Assembly (NCBI GenBank): GCA_029237695.1
Contig: CM055275.1
Coordinates: forward strand, 11,420,899-11,484,898
Direction of reading: 5' to 3'
Length of the DNA: 64,000 nt
DNA from: Conchocele bisecta
Lineage: Eukaryota > Mollusca > Bivalvia > Lucinida > Thyasiridae
The translations under genes and the position numbers were made by a program. Positions 23,370-32,755 of this stretch are shown in pieces. The first letter of the stretch is position 1; each line of letters starts with the position of its first letter. The notes under the pieces are model-generated. The model was not told the origin of the DNA. It did not search any database and saw only the letters and a program-made list of their open reading frames with translations.

Positions 23370-23544
23370 TGATCAGGGTCTACACGGGTCACATGTACAT
23401 ACGATGATCGTACCTGCTGTTGTACCTGCTTATTCGGATCGACGCTGGTCATTCACATAGACAGACGAACGGTATACACCCATAGAAGGACAGTGTATAC
23501 GCTGACGTTCCCTATGATGATCAGGGTTTACAACATCGCACCAG

Positions 23545-23865
23545 TCTCGATCTACACTGTTCATACATACACCCTTGCTAGGGTCTGCACTTACCATTCA
23601 GGGTATACGATGGTCGCCTGGGACGGCGGTCTGAGCATCCGGTTGATCATGATCTACACTGTTTACTGTTTCCCACCCTCCACCCTTATATAAGGTGGGA
23701 GTACGTTTATTAATGGAGGGCGGAGTAGGGTGCAGGGTGGGAAACAGTAACAGTGTAGATCATGATCAACCGGATGCTCAGACCGCCGTCCCAGGCGACC
23801 ATTGTATACCGTGAATGGTGAGTGTAGACCCTAGCAAGGGTATATGTATGAACAGTGTAGACAAT
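23545..23865. repeat. ~320-bp hairpin (long inverted repeat)
   Basis: Left arm (about 23,545-23,695) and right arm (about 23,710-23,865) are inverse: CTACACTGTTCATACATA, GTCGCCTGGGACGGCGGTCT, GGTTGATCATGATCTACACT and GTTTCCCACCCT recur as complements. Only ~15-35 bp of spacer lies between the arms. Confidence 0.85.
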
Positions 23866-24424
23866 TTCTGCGGCGCTAAATTATTGGGGAGAATGCATTA
23901 TTTTGTAATTTAATTAAACTTTCCTAAAAATATATAAGATATCTTATATACTTTAGTAGATATCTTATTTAAATAATTAATGTAGATATATACTAAACTA
24001 TATAAGATATATTATATACTATATAAGATATCTACTAACATATATAAGATATCTACTAAAGTTTAGTAGATATCTTATATATTTTAGTAGATATCTTATA
24101 TAAAATTGTATATGAGATATCTTATAAACTTTAGTAGATATATTATATAGTTATAAGATATCTTCTAAATTATATAAGATATCTACTAAAGTATATAAGA
24201 TATCTTATAAACTTTATGAGATATATCATATAGTTTATAAGATATCTACTATAGTTTATAAGATATCTACTAAAGTTTAGTAGATATCTTATATAAGTGT
24301 TTTTTAATTAAGATATCTTATTTATTTAGTAGATATCTTATATACTATATTAGATATCTACTAAAGTTTATGAGATATCTTGTTTTGGGAATAAATAGTA
24401 AAACGGCGTGCCATAGGTATTGGC

Positions 24425-24798
24425 AAAAAGTGTAGATCCAGCTAGATGAGCCGGCTCGTGACGAGCCGTCTCATCAGGATCTGAACTTTTTGCAATTAAT
24501 TTTCATAATTTTGAGAACAAAAACACCCCATGTTCATAAATAGACTGGTCTGAAAATCATTTTGTGATGATTTAGATTGGTTGCAAAATTAACAAATCAA
24601 AATCCATTCCAGTTACTTAGGGGTGAAAGCGTTAATCTACCGAGGTCTGTCCGTGTATGTGCAAAAACAATGTTTAGCCATTCGCGCCGACGATAACGCA
24701 CCCCCTAAAATAATTCCTGCGTATGGTCATTTTTGACTGAGTCTGGCCGTTGTACATCAGTAGCCTAACATATAAACACTTGATCAATCAGGACCAGT
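24425..24798. repeat. right half of dispersed repeat split by the 1.7-kb element
   Basis: Continues the repeat seen intact (inverted) at 20,990-21,240 and, in part, at 52,560-52,790: GAGAACAAAAACACCC, ACTGGTCTGAAAATCATTTT and ATCCATTCCAGTTACTT. Contains the palindrome GGCTCGTGACGAGCC. Confidence 0.6.
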
Positions 24799-25108
24799 AG
24801 CCTATTTCATCAAGCTTGCAAAGTATACTTTAGTAGCAAAGTATACTTTGAGGGAGAAATTTTCAATTTTATGATAAATTTATTAATTTTGATTATACTG
24901 AATTTATTACATTATCACAGCCATTTTGGCTGTGATAATGTAATCAATTCAGTATAATAATTCTGCATACTTTTAATCATGAAATATATGCATTTGTTAG
25001 TTCTATATGAAATAATGCATTTCAGGAAAAATAAATGATTTCTCCCTCAAAGTATACTTTGCTAGATAAGTATACTTTGCAATGTTGGTGAAATAGGCTA
25101 CTGGCCGT
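24799..25108. mobile_element. foldback MITE, AAAGTATACTTTG family, copy 1
   Basis: Ends CAGTAGCCTATTTCATCA and GTGAAATAGGCTACTG are inverted. Arms share GCAAAGTATACTTT and AGGGAGAAATTTTCAATTTTA. The apex is TTACATTATCACAGCC/GGCTGTGATAATGTAA. Copies are at 46,256 and 55,628. Confidence 0.85.
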
Positions 25109-25124
25109 GTGGGACACAGGGTGG

Positions 25125-25530
25125 TGGTAGGGCGAATGGCACGGCGTAAATTAACGGTATGGGTTCCTCCTTATCGGAATCACGATTTGCCTGGTTTGGC
25201 CCTCATGTATGTTTTTATCCTGGGAGTTGAATTGGGTTATTACCCATTATAAAAGTAGTATGATTATTACTGATCCTACTGCTTTTGGGAGGGGCCAAGT
25301 GATTCTGGTGTGGCAAGGACCTGGCATCAGATCAGGATTATTCTGATTTCAGGGCTGAATATATTGTTTTGTTATTGTAAATATTCAGTTCTGATTTTGG
25401 GATCCCACCACCCCCCATTTGTACATGTACTTGTACAGGTAATATATGGGATTTAGTACTTAACCCATTGACCCGGCCTTAATGACCTTAGCTGTTGATA
25501 GGCCGTTAAACCCCAACAGACAAACAAACA
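25125..25530 (+). mobile_element. SINE-like element, copy 3
   Basis: Has CGGAATCACGATTTGCCTGG and TTTGGCCCTC near the head, GGACCTGGCATCAGATCAGG inside, and the tail TGACCTTAGCTGTTGATAGG plus CCCCAACAGACAAACAAACA. Confidence 0.65.
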
Positions 25531-26039
25531 TCTGGCCGTACTGGACCGAGTGATTTGTCCAAGGGGCGACTTGTTCCTGTTGCAAATGGGAAGTAACTCG
25601 ATAGGGACTCTGCAAATTATTGCGCAATACTGAGGAGCTGAGAGTGGTCTCCCTTCACGGAAGTCTTCTGGCAACTGTCAAAACAAATCAGTCACATATT
25701 TCTGCAAATTGCCTTCTCAAAAACAGTTTTGGTGAGTGCTAACCGCCTTAATGTATGTACAGAATGTTGCATTAATCTGTTTCACAATCTTAGTTCGTCC
25801 ACAAATGCAGGTGCAGACAAAATACCGTCGTGTGTCCACTTGTTTGCGTTGCAGGTCAGTGGGTCAAAGTCAAGGTCGTTTCGGTTCCCGACGATTTCCG
25901 AGCGTTATTGTTGCATAAATAACACAAAATACGTTTATTAACACATTATATGCGATCGTATCTTGTTACTTTGATAATTCCCATTCATGATTTATGATTT
26001 TATTTTCAAATAAAAGTCTATTAATATATATTTGTTTGT

Positions 26040-26249
26040 TCACGTGACCTCAGATCGCCGAGCCATAAACAGACCGAGATTCGGAGACGAATCGCCCTGT
26101 ACAACAATCGCCAATTTTGCACTACAGATTGAAAATTGCTCCGAAATTCCAGCAGAAAATGAAGATTAAGATGTCAAGGTGTGGATGAGAGATAGTTTGG
26201 CCTGTACCTACAGAATGAAGCCAGATAAAGGTGGGTGAATTGTGTTTTG
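26040..26249 (+). other. possible 5' exon of an unseen host gene
   Basis: A less AT-rich patch with an E-box CACGTGAC at 26,041, purine-rich leader and ATGAAGCCAGATAAAG followed by a donor-like GTGGGTGA (26,215-26,238). It could be a first exon, but no downstream coding exon is visible before the transposon at 27.5 kb. Little supports it beyond composition. Confidence 0.18.
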
Positions 26250-26384
26250 TTTGTGGCTCGGGCGTCTGCCTTTGTATTCATGATTCATGATACTACATCA
26301 ATCAATGCTCATGTGTAAATTGACCAGCTGTTTCACACCTATAGCTGCTGCTGGCAGTATCACAGATAAGCAAGCACTAGCTAA

Positions 26385-26645
26385 TCTTTAGCTGTAGCTG
26401 TGACTGCAGAAATGGGGCTATGGGGTTAACAAGTGACCAGTGATAAAAAAAAACACTTCTGTAGCTTGATAGCGCTTTATATTGCTTGTTCGAAGCATGG
26501 CGGATGTTTCATTGATGGAATGGTGAACAGTGCAGATGCTGATCAGACTGTGTGCTGATCAGACTGCGGATGCACAGGCTGATCTGGATCTACGCTGGTC
26601 GTAAAACCCATAAACCCCATTTATCCAGCCACAGCCAGATATACT
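26385..26645. mobile_element. palindromic MITE, GTGACTGGAGAAATGGGGC ends
   Basis: Left AGCTGTGACTGCAGAAATGG and right CCATTTATCCAGCCACAGCC are inverted ends; inner GTGACCAGTG and CTACGCTGGTC mirror too. Relatives are at 50,660-51,360, 51,755-51,960 and 58,785-59,790. Confidence 0.65.
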
Positions 26646-26659
26646 GTAGTATGCAATGG

Positions 26660-27470
26660 CGGGTCCAGGATTTAGGTCTAGAGGGGTGGGGGTGTGTGGA
26701 TTCTCGATTGAAGATGAGACATACATGCGCACATACATGATCGTCAACTTTCGTAAAATACACATACTTTTATTTCATCTAAAGCATTATATTGTTACCG
26801 ACAGAAAGGCAAAATTTAATTTTCTAAACATTCTACTATTGTAAAATTTGTTGTATAAACTTTTATAATACTAATATATTTTTCAGATGGAAAATCTAAA
26901 ATATGTCACAATTAACTGCTAAAGTGTGAATCAGATCTGATTCACGATTCTGTAGAGGAAGCCTATTAGTGGAATCGTAACTCTGGCTATGGACGGTATG
27001 GGAGTAGATTGCAAGAGTTACCGTTTGCAACTACGGTTCAAAACTGAGTGGTAACAACATACACTTTTGGGGAGAAATAAGAAAAATAATCTGATCTAAT
27101 GTGTTACAACAACCTTACCTCAGCAAATTTTAGAGTATGCGTGCAACCGGCAAACCCTGTCTTGTTTCACACTTGGTAGGAAACATACTTATTTCTCCTG
27201 ATTATCTTTGTAAGTTTGTATTACTTTATTATGTGGATTAGTCAAGTGTAAATGAAAGTGTAACTTAACAGTCCTACCAAAATGCCACGTCTTGGAAAGA
27301 CTGAATCAGTCAATCAAAATGCAGAAATATTTTATCCAAGAGGCGCCATTTGAGCAGTTTTAAGTTTTACTTTAAGTAAGTCATACGTTCCCCGGTCTAG
27401 AATGCAAATGTTGATTTTCACAACATGTTGATGGGTGCGTTGACTTACAATGTTACATAGTTTTATTTCA
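26660..27470. other. intergenic, no gene seen
   Basis: AT-rich. A GAGTGGTAACAACATACACTT piece (27,042-27,062) matches the 53-54 kb array unit. Nothing else is recognised. Confidence 0.35.
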
Positions 27471-27475
27471 GGTAA

Positions 27476-27787
27476 CAGTGCTCCAGATAAGGAATTAGTA
27501 ATTGAGTAATGTCCCTCCATCATTTCTGAAGCAATTGGGTATTTCAAAATTTTAATTGGGTAAAATAAAATCACACTACTGTCTATACATCAGAAGACCG
27601 CAATTATTGAGTAGTTTGTTTCTAAATGAAAAAATGTCTTGGCAGTACCAAGATGTGTTTTCATGGAAAAATAAGACAAATACCGGTATGCTATATTTGT
27701 GGTATGTTTATTGTTTTCTGTTTTCATTGCTTTTTCATACTCACTACTTCTGATTTCAATTGAGTTTTTGGCAATTTTAATTGGGTA
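27476..27787. mobile_element. CTCCAGATAAGG MITE, left part (split by Maverick)
   Basis: Begins with the 17-bp end CAGTGCTCCAGATAAGG after a target duplication AGGTAA (27,470-27,475). The other end of the same MITE, CCTTATCTGGAGCACTG, lies at 45,813-45,829 and is followed by AGGTAA (45,830-45,835). The 18-kb element sits between. Confidence 0.88.
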
Positions 27788-27969
27788 AGTAGTATAGAGG
27801 GAGTCAAAATGATACCACCTAACGGTGGCATCATTTCTCCACCCTCTATACTACTCCACCACCCCCAAAAAATCAAAAAAATAGTTAACGATGAAATTGT
27901 CTCCCACCAACCACGAAATATTCAAAATTGGTGTCATAAATACATCATGTTTTTTTCACGTCCAATTGA
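27788..27969. repeat. Maverick left terminal inverted repeat
   Basis: 182 bp, identical to the complement of 45,610-45,791. The first 68 bp (27,788-27,855) fold back on themselves around TAAC: AGTAGTATAGAGGG pairs with CCCTCTATACTACT. The inner end holds TTTTTTTCACGTCCAATTGA, a possible promoter-proximal element. Confidence 0.95.
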
Positions 27970-28010
27970 ACATATAAATTTAATAGGTTATAATAAAATA
28001 TTATAACAAA

Positions 28011-28109
28011 ATGGATAATAAAATACACAACGAATTGGACGTTTATAATGATTTGGATGAAGGATTACGCTGTTGTTTCTACAGTATTAAACAAAAAACG
28101 GTAAAATGA
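28011..28109 (+). CDS. small Maverick frame, 32 codons
   Basis: Starts at ATG 28,011, just inside the left TIR, and encodes a short acidic peptide that begins MDNKIHNELDVYNDLDEG. Its TGA overlaps the ATG of the next frame (ATGA at 28,106-28,109). It may be a real small gene or the N-terminus of the next one displaced by a frameshift. Family unknown. Confidence 0.35.
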   Translation: MDNKIHNELDVYNDLDEGLRCCFYSIKQKTVK

Positions 28110-28393
28110 CAATACTATGTGATATCGAATACATGAAATATCAGCGTAATTTATTACGCTGCGATAAAAACGTTGCATTTACAATATTAAACCGGCAATT
28201 ATGTCGCCGGTATAAGTATCAAATTTATATAATGAAGCGACTAAATAGGATCGGAGAAACACTACCGAAACATTATCAAACTAATTTTATAAAACAGTTT
28301 AAAATCAAAGATTCGTTTACGGATATGCGTTTCTACAATATCGCTTTTAACGAAGAAATTGGAAAATTATTAGAAGAAATTGAAAATTATTGA
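28106..28393 (+). CDS. unknown 95-residue Maverick protein
   Basis: Complete frame, ATG to TGA. The product is basic and rich in Ile, Lys, Tyr and Asn, with RRYKYQIYIMKRLNRIG in the middle and an acidic helical end (EEIGKLLEEIENY). There is no signal peptide or membrane segment. It lies between the TIR and a stray internal copy of the TIR end (28,529-28,559), so it could belong to a separate 770-bp unit. No family recognised. Confidence 0.5.
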   Translation: MTILCDIEYMKYQRNLLRCDKNVAFTILNRQLCRRYKYQIYIMKRLNRIGETLPKHYQTNFIKQFKIKDSFTDMRFYNIAFNEEIGKLLEEIENY

Positions 28394-29547
28394 ACAGAAC
28401 TAATTTATGTTATAAGCAGACGACAATGTTCCAATTACACGTGTTATGAACATGTAAATTAGGTGTCCATTTTATAGAGAGATTACACGATTACGTCTTC
28501 CAGGATGAAACATAAACACACTGTAATAGTGGTATCATTTTGAATCCCTCTATACTACTGTAATATATACTACACAAACGTGGGTGTATTACACAACCCG
28601 CTATCGATATTCCGGAAGTATTTCTTACATTCTTATTGGTTGTCATGTTTTTTATTTTTCTAATTTTACTTTTTAATAATTTAGAACGTTATAACCTATA
28701 TTATTAAATAAAAAATGAACTTGTTATATATAAAACAAATAAAAATAACGAGTAAATATTTGGTATTGCACAACACGGTTTTAGCTTAATATATGTAAAA
28801 TTAACAACAATAATTTGTCTGGGGGGACGCCCCTGGATAAAATGAGCGCTCAGTGCTTCCGTGCAGGCACTTGCTTCCGTGCAGACACTTCCAAGGTTGC
28901 CTAGAATTTCGACACTGATTCCTAGATCAGCTGATAGATGGGGGGTGTACTGTACGGGTAGCTATTACACCCGGTAGCCATGAGATGAGAGAGAAAGAGA
29001 AAGAGAAAGAACAAAAAAAGATGGCTAGCCGGGTGCGGCCCAGAAGGTTTTGCTGGCGGCGGGTTCGAGCCTCGGTTAAACATTTGTTTTTTTTGTTGTT
29101 TTTTTTTAAATTATTAATAATTTTCTTAATTAATTCTTTAGAATTATCAAAATTATTAATAATTAATTATTTTTTTAAAACCACATTTGTAGGGATAGAA
29201 ATAAAAAATAAAAAATGTTTAGCTCCAACCACGGCGCGAACCCACGACCCTCGTCTCTATAGATTATCTCCTTAACCCACACGACCATGTAGGCTGTTAT
29301 GATAAACATTACCTAGTGTTGTACAATTATCAATTACGACAATGTTTCAATTACACGGGTTATGAACCATGCGTAAATTAATAGCAAGGTAAACAGAGCC
29401 GAGTGTATCAATTACACAGACGGTGTGTATAGTGTAATCCTCGACTGAATTTATAATTTTCAGTGTAAATAATTAATAATTTTGATAATTCTAAAGAATT
29501 AATTAAGAAAATTAAGAAAATTAGAAAATTAATTATTTTTTAAAATA
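28394..29547. other. non-coding left-hand region of the Maverick
   Basis: Holds several repeats but no convincing gene. (i) 28,529-28,559 is an inverted copy of the TIR tip. (ii) A direct repeat around CAATTACACG-GTTATGAAC occurs at about 28,420-28,465 and 29,336-29,385. (iii) An inverted repeat TTCTTAATTAATTCTTTAGA / complement lies at about 29,121-29,160 and 29,469-29,510. (iv) tRNA-like box-B words are GGGTTCGAGCC at about 29,058-29,068 (+) and GGGTTCGCGCC near 29,235 (-). An inserted non-autonomous element is plausible. Confidence 0.5.
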
Positions 29548-30224
29548 TCACAATGGTGCTGTAACATTTCCTCCGACTTTATTTCCAAGTTTTACCCTAA
29601 ATTTATCCCAATCAGTACACTCAATTTTTGGCATGGTGGCGCGCGCCTTGATCCTTATATCATTTTTTAATTCTTCATATCTCCCCATTTCTTCCACCAC
29701 GGATTCAAACTCTAAATTTGATATTTTCTTATCGGCCAACGCTTTGGACACCATAACGTCGATGCTATTTTTCTTAGACCTAGCGAGAACGGATATTCTA
29801 TCATGTTTTCTACTTTTTTTCTCGAGTTTTCCACCCGCCGCCCTAATTACCATACAAAGTGTTCCAGATACAAAACGGTAATTCCACTCAAAACCCCTGC
29901 AAGTGGTGGAATCATTACAATTGTAGATAGCGTTGCAGCAGTCCCCGCCCCACACAACACAGAAACACTTGCCAGAACCGTACTAGATGCTTCAGCTATG
30001 TTTGCCGCGCGCCTATATTTATTAGAGTGTCTTTTTCTATTTGCACATTCTCTAACTAAAATATCCTGCATAGCGACGATATTATTCAACCTAAAATCTG
30101 AACTTTTTTCGTTAATTGAATACAGTGTTGGTGGAGTTGAATACAGTGTTGGTGGAGTGGTATTGAGAGTTGGATACAGTGTTGGTGGATCGGTATTGAC
30201 AATTGGAAGCGGTGATTCGTTCAT
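29548..30224 (-). CDS. conserved Maverick membrane protein, frameshifted
   Basis: Two overlapping minus-strand frames make one gene. The N-terminal part (30,224-29,847) has a Pro/Thr-rich leader with TPPTLYSTPPTLYS repeats, a basic segment, then a long hydrophobic stretch (STVLASVSVLCGAGTAATLS and the following residues) that would form one or two membrane helices. The C-terminal part (about 29,900-29,548) is charged and helical, with SKALADKKISNLEFESVVEE. The arrangement (leader, glycine-rich membrane hairpin, helical tail with an xISxxEF motif) resembles an uncharacterised family I associate with cnidarian and molluscan Mavericks. The frame changes near 29,880. Function unknown; a virion or fusion-related membrane role is only a guess. 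Confidence 0.62.
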
Positions 30225-30252
30225 AGTTAAATTTATTTCAATATATTAGTAT

Positions 30253-31926
30253 TTACACAATAAGTTCAATTAACAATGAGACAATAGTGGAAGAACTCTC
30301 TGAGTCACCGATTTTCGTAACAAAGTTAATAACACTACCTTGGGAAAGTCTAATTCGATCACCACCGGAGAACGAAACCACCGTCGAACTATCTCCAGAG
30401 ATTTTAGTGACTCCAATCCCCCGTTCTTTCCCATCTACTACAATATTTATCGCGACCGCGCCCACAGGTTTACCATTAGCATTAACCGAGCAGACCGCCA
30501 TTTGGATAACTTCACCTGCAGCTGTCATAGTGTATCCCCCATATTTATTACTCGCTTTGGCACCGAACGAATATTCATAGTGCCCCACAACCAATGGGCC
30601 CCGCTTCTCAGCCCAAACTGTTATGACACGTTTTGGTGTTTTCATTGTTTTTCACTATTCCGGCAAGCGCATTGTTTGCGTTATATGCCTCAGTACGAAT
30701 CTCATAAGAGGCCTCCTCAAGAGCTTTGGTCGCGGCTATACGATCATGTTTCAGTTTATCGGTTATTTTTTCATCTAGTTCAGTAAGTGTCGCTTCTCTG
30801 TTGATAGAGTCCTCTGAGCGCAACGCATCATAAGCCTCCGTAATGGTTGCCTGGTGGTCTTCTAAGGCTTTATCAATACCCGACCGGGTCTCTTTTGAAA
30901 TTCGGTTATTTTTTCATCTAGTTTAGTAAGTGTGCTTCTCTGTTGATAGAGTCCTCTAAGAGCAACACCCTATAGCCTCCTTAATATCCGCCTGGTGGTC
31001 TTCTAGGGCTTTATCAATACCCGTTCGGACTCCATCAAGATCAAACCGGGTCTCTTTTTTAAATTCGGTATTTCATATAGGTCAGTAAGTGCCGCTTCTC
31101 TGTGAGAGAGTCCTCTGAGCGTAACGCCCCATAAGCCTCCGCAATGGCCTCTTTGTGGTCTTCTCGGACCCCCTCAACCCCAGACCTGGTCTCTTTTATA
31201 AATTCGGCTATTTTTTCATCTAGTTCGGTAAGTGTCGATTCTTTACTATGAGAGTTCTCTAAGCGCAACGCATCATAAGCCTCCGCAATGGCCTCTGCAA
31301 GGTTAGACTGGTGGTCTTCTCGGACTTTATCAATACTCCCGACGGGTCTCTTTCGAAATTTGTTTATTTTTTTATCTAGTTCAGTAAAGTGCCGCTTCTC
31401 TGATGAGAGAGTCCTCTGAGCGCAACACCTCATAAGCCTTCGTAAGGTCCGCCTGGTGGTCTTCTCGTGCTTTCTCAATACCCGACGTGGCCTCATTTCG
31501 AAAATCGATTATTTTCCCGTCTAATTCAGCAAGTGTAGCTTCTTTGCTGAGAGAGTCTTCTAAGCGCAACACCCATAAACCTCCGTAATGTCAGTCTGGC
31601 GGTCTTCTCGGGCTTTATCAATCCCCAACCGGGCCTCTTTTCTAAATTTGTTTATTTTTTTACCTAGTTCGTTTAGTTCCGTATGCGTTTCTTCACGAAT
31701 TTGGTGTATTCATTCATCAGCCAGGGCATATTCTCTAAGTTGTGATAGTAGACTCTTGTGAATCTCGTTCCGTGGCCCTCGAGTATAGTTCTATTAATCA
31801 AGGCCTTTGTTTTTTGTGGGTAGTTAAAAAGTCGCCCTCTGTCGGGATGAATCCCCCTTCTGCAGGTTCCAAATTATTTGAATTTGTCACCCAATCGGAA
31901 GAACTACCTGGTCCGTATATACTCAT
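30253..31926 (-). CDS. fibre-like protein: coiled-coil shaft and beta-rich head, frameshifted
   Basis: Start at ATG 31,926 (MSIYGPGSSSDWVTNSNN). The shaft is about seven degenerate repeats of ~55-60 residues built on AEAYxALRSEDSLxxEATL and TELDEKIxxF, predicted to be coiled coil. Several frameshifts fall between repeats. The head (30,645-30,253) is an intact 130-residue frame, glycine- and beta-rich, starting MKTPKRVITVWAEKRGPLVV with a GHYEYSFGAKASNKYGGY segment. Shaft plus compact beta head is the plan of viral attachment fibres, so receptor binding is a reasonable inference. The head could instead be a separate gene, because it has its own ATG overlapping the shaft end. Confidence 0.6.
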
Positions 31927-32026
31927 AATGTTGATAATATATATTACGAACATGCGTTTAATTCTAATTAATCTTAAATTAATTAATTTGAAATTTCTAG
32001 GACGACCGAAATCGGGTAATCGTTCT

Positions 32027-32741
32027 TCAACTCTCGCCCTTTATCATCAAGAATATAAAATCTTCAACTCGTGGATGTGTCCCGATTCCAAAACTTTCTT
32101 TTATCTCTGGGTGTGGGAAGTCTAACGTTACAGTCTCGCCATAGAAACAATCGCTGGCGGGCACAGTTTTCAGTAATGTGCTGGGGGATCCGTCTATCGT
32201 GTTGTACGATGTGTTCACCCGATCCAGGTGCACCCTGAGAGTTTTCGTGACGGCGAAGTTTACTGGGGTATCGCCGCGGTGCACTCCCACGGGGAAGACA
32301 AACATCAACGGGGTACTAAACCCTTCATCCTCGTCGTAAGGGGTGCAAATTTAAATCCTAACATTGAGGCCAACCCCCGGGAGATCTCTAATTTTTTATC
32401 AACGGACAATGTCGCAATCCCCGTGGCTTTTGAGACTGTGAGAGTGACATTATCAGGCATATTCGTCGCGATTAAAGCTTGGAGATCTCCGAAACCCCAA
32501 AGGCCAGGAGTAATGAGACACTTGATTCCCGAATGCGTCTCTCTACTTCTGCTATGACTATCGGCGTCCTCTAGATCTAAAGGATCTAAGGGTCTCTGAT
32601 ATACTCGTACGTTTTGAGGTTTTTCCACCCGACCGTGAAGGTGATTGATCTAAGGCCTACCCGGCGTTTTCCGCAGCAGTTGTCTATTAATTTTTGAAGT
32701 TCACAACTCCCTTTTTGAACATTAGTTATAGTAGCAAACAT
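32027..32741 (-). CDS. probable minor capsid (penton-like) protein, frameshifted
   Basis: Three successive minus-strand frames: N-terminus 32,741-32,586 (MFATITNVQKGS, then VGLRSITFTVGW), middle 32,628-32,305 (with EISRGLASMLGFKF) and end 32,308-32,027 (HLDRVNTSYNTIDG, DFPHPEIKESFG). The two breaks fall near 32,610 and 32,306. The pattern of a WEVGL-like strand early, an L-A-x-M-L-G-F word in the middle and a C-terminal strand-rich part is familiar from Maverick proteins proposed as single-jelly-roll minor capsid proteins. It is divergent from the next gene, with only 14 bp between start codons, so they share a promoter. Identification is by pattern only. Confidence 0.5.
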
Positions 32742-32755
32742 AATAATATCTTTCA

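Larger units (their letters stand above)
22705..24415. mobile_element. 1.7-kb TIR element with GATATC-rich subterminal arrays
   Basis: Perfect outer inverted ends TATGGCACGCCGTTTTA, extending with few mismatches to about 45 bp, are flanked by GGTATT on both sides (22,699-22,704 and 24,416-24,421). Subterminal zones (22,735-23,145 and 23,930-24,385) are arrays of ATAAGATATCTTATATA-type words. The centre has a CA microsatellite (23,275-23,365) and a long hairpin. No transposase frame is seen, so it is non-autonomous. The superfamily is unassigned. Confidence 0.85.

Noticed and set aside
25453..25941. 60-73-codon frames on both strands
   Set aside because: They start in a SINE-like tail or lack any domain, splice-site logic or coding bias.
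28985..29275. 96-codon plus-strand frame beginning with charged KEKEKEQKK
   Set aside because: Crosses an AT-rich inverted repeat and tRNA-like words; low-complexity and no family resemblance.
29219..29300. Possible tRNA gene on the minus strand
   Set aside because: Box-A- and box-B-like words are present but the acceptor and T stems do not pair, so no functional cloverleaf is supported.
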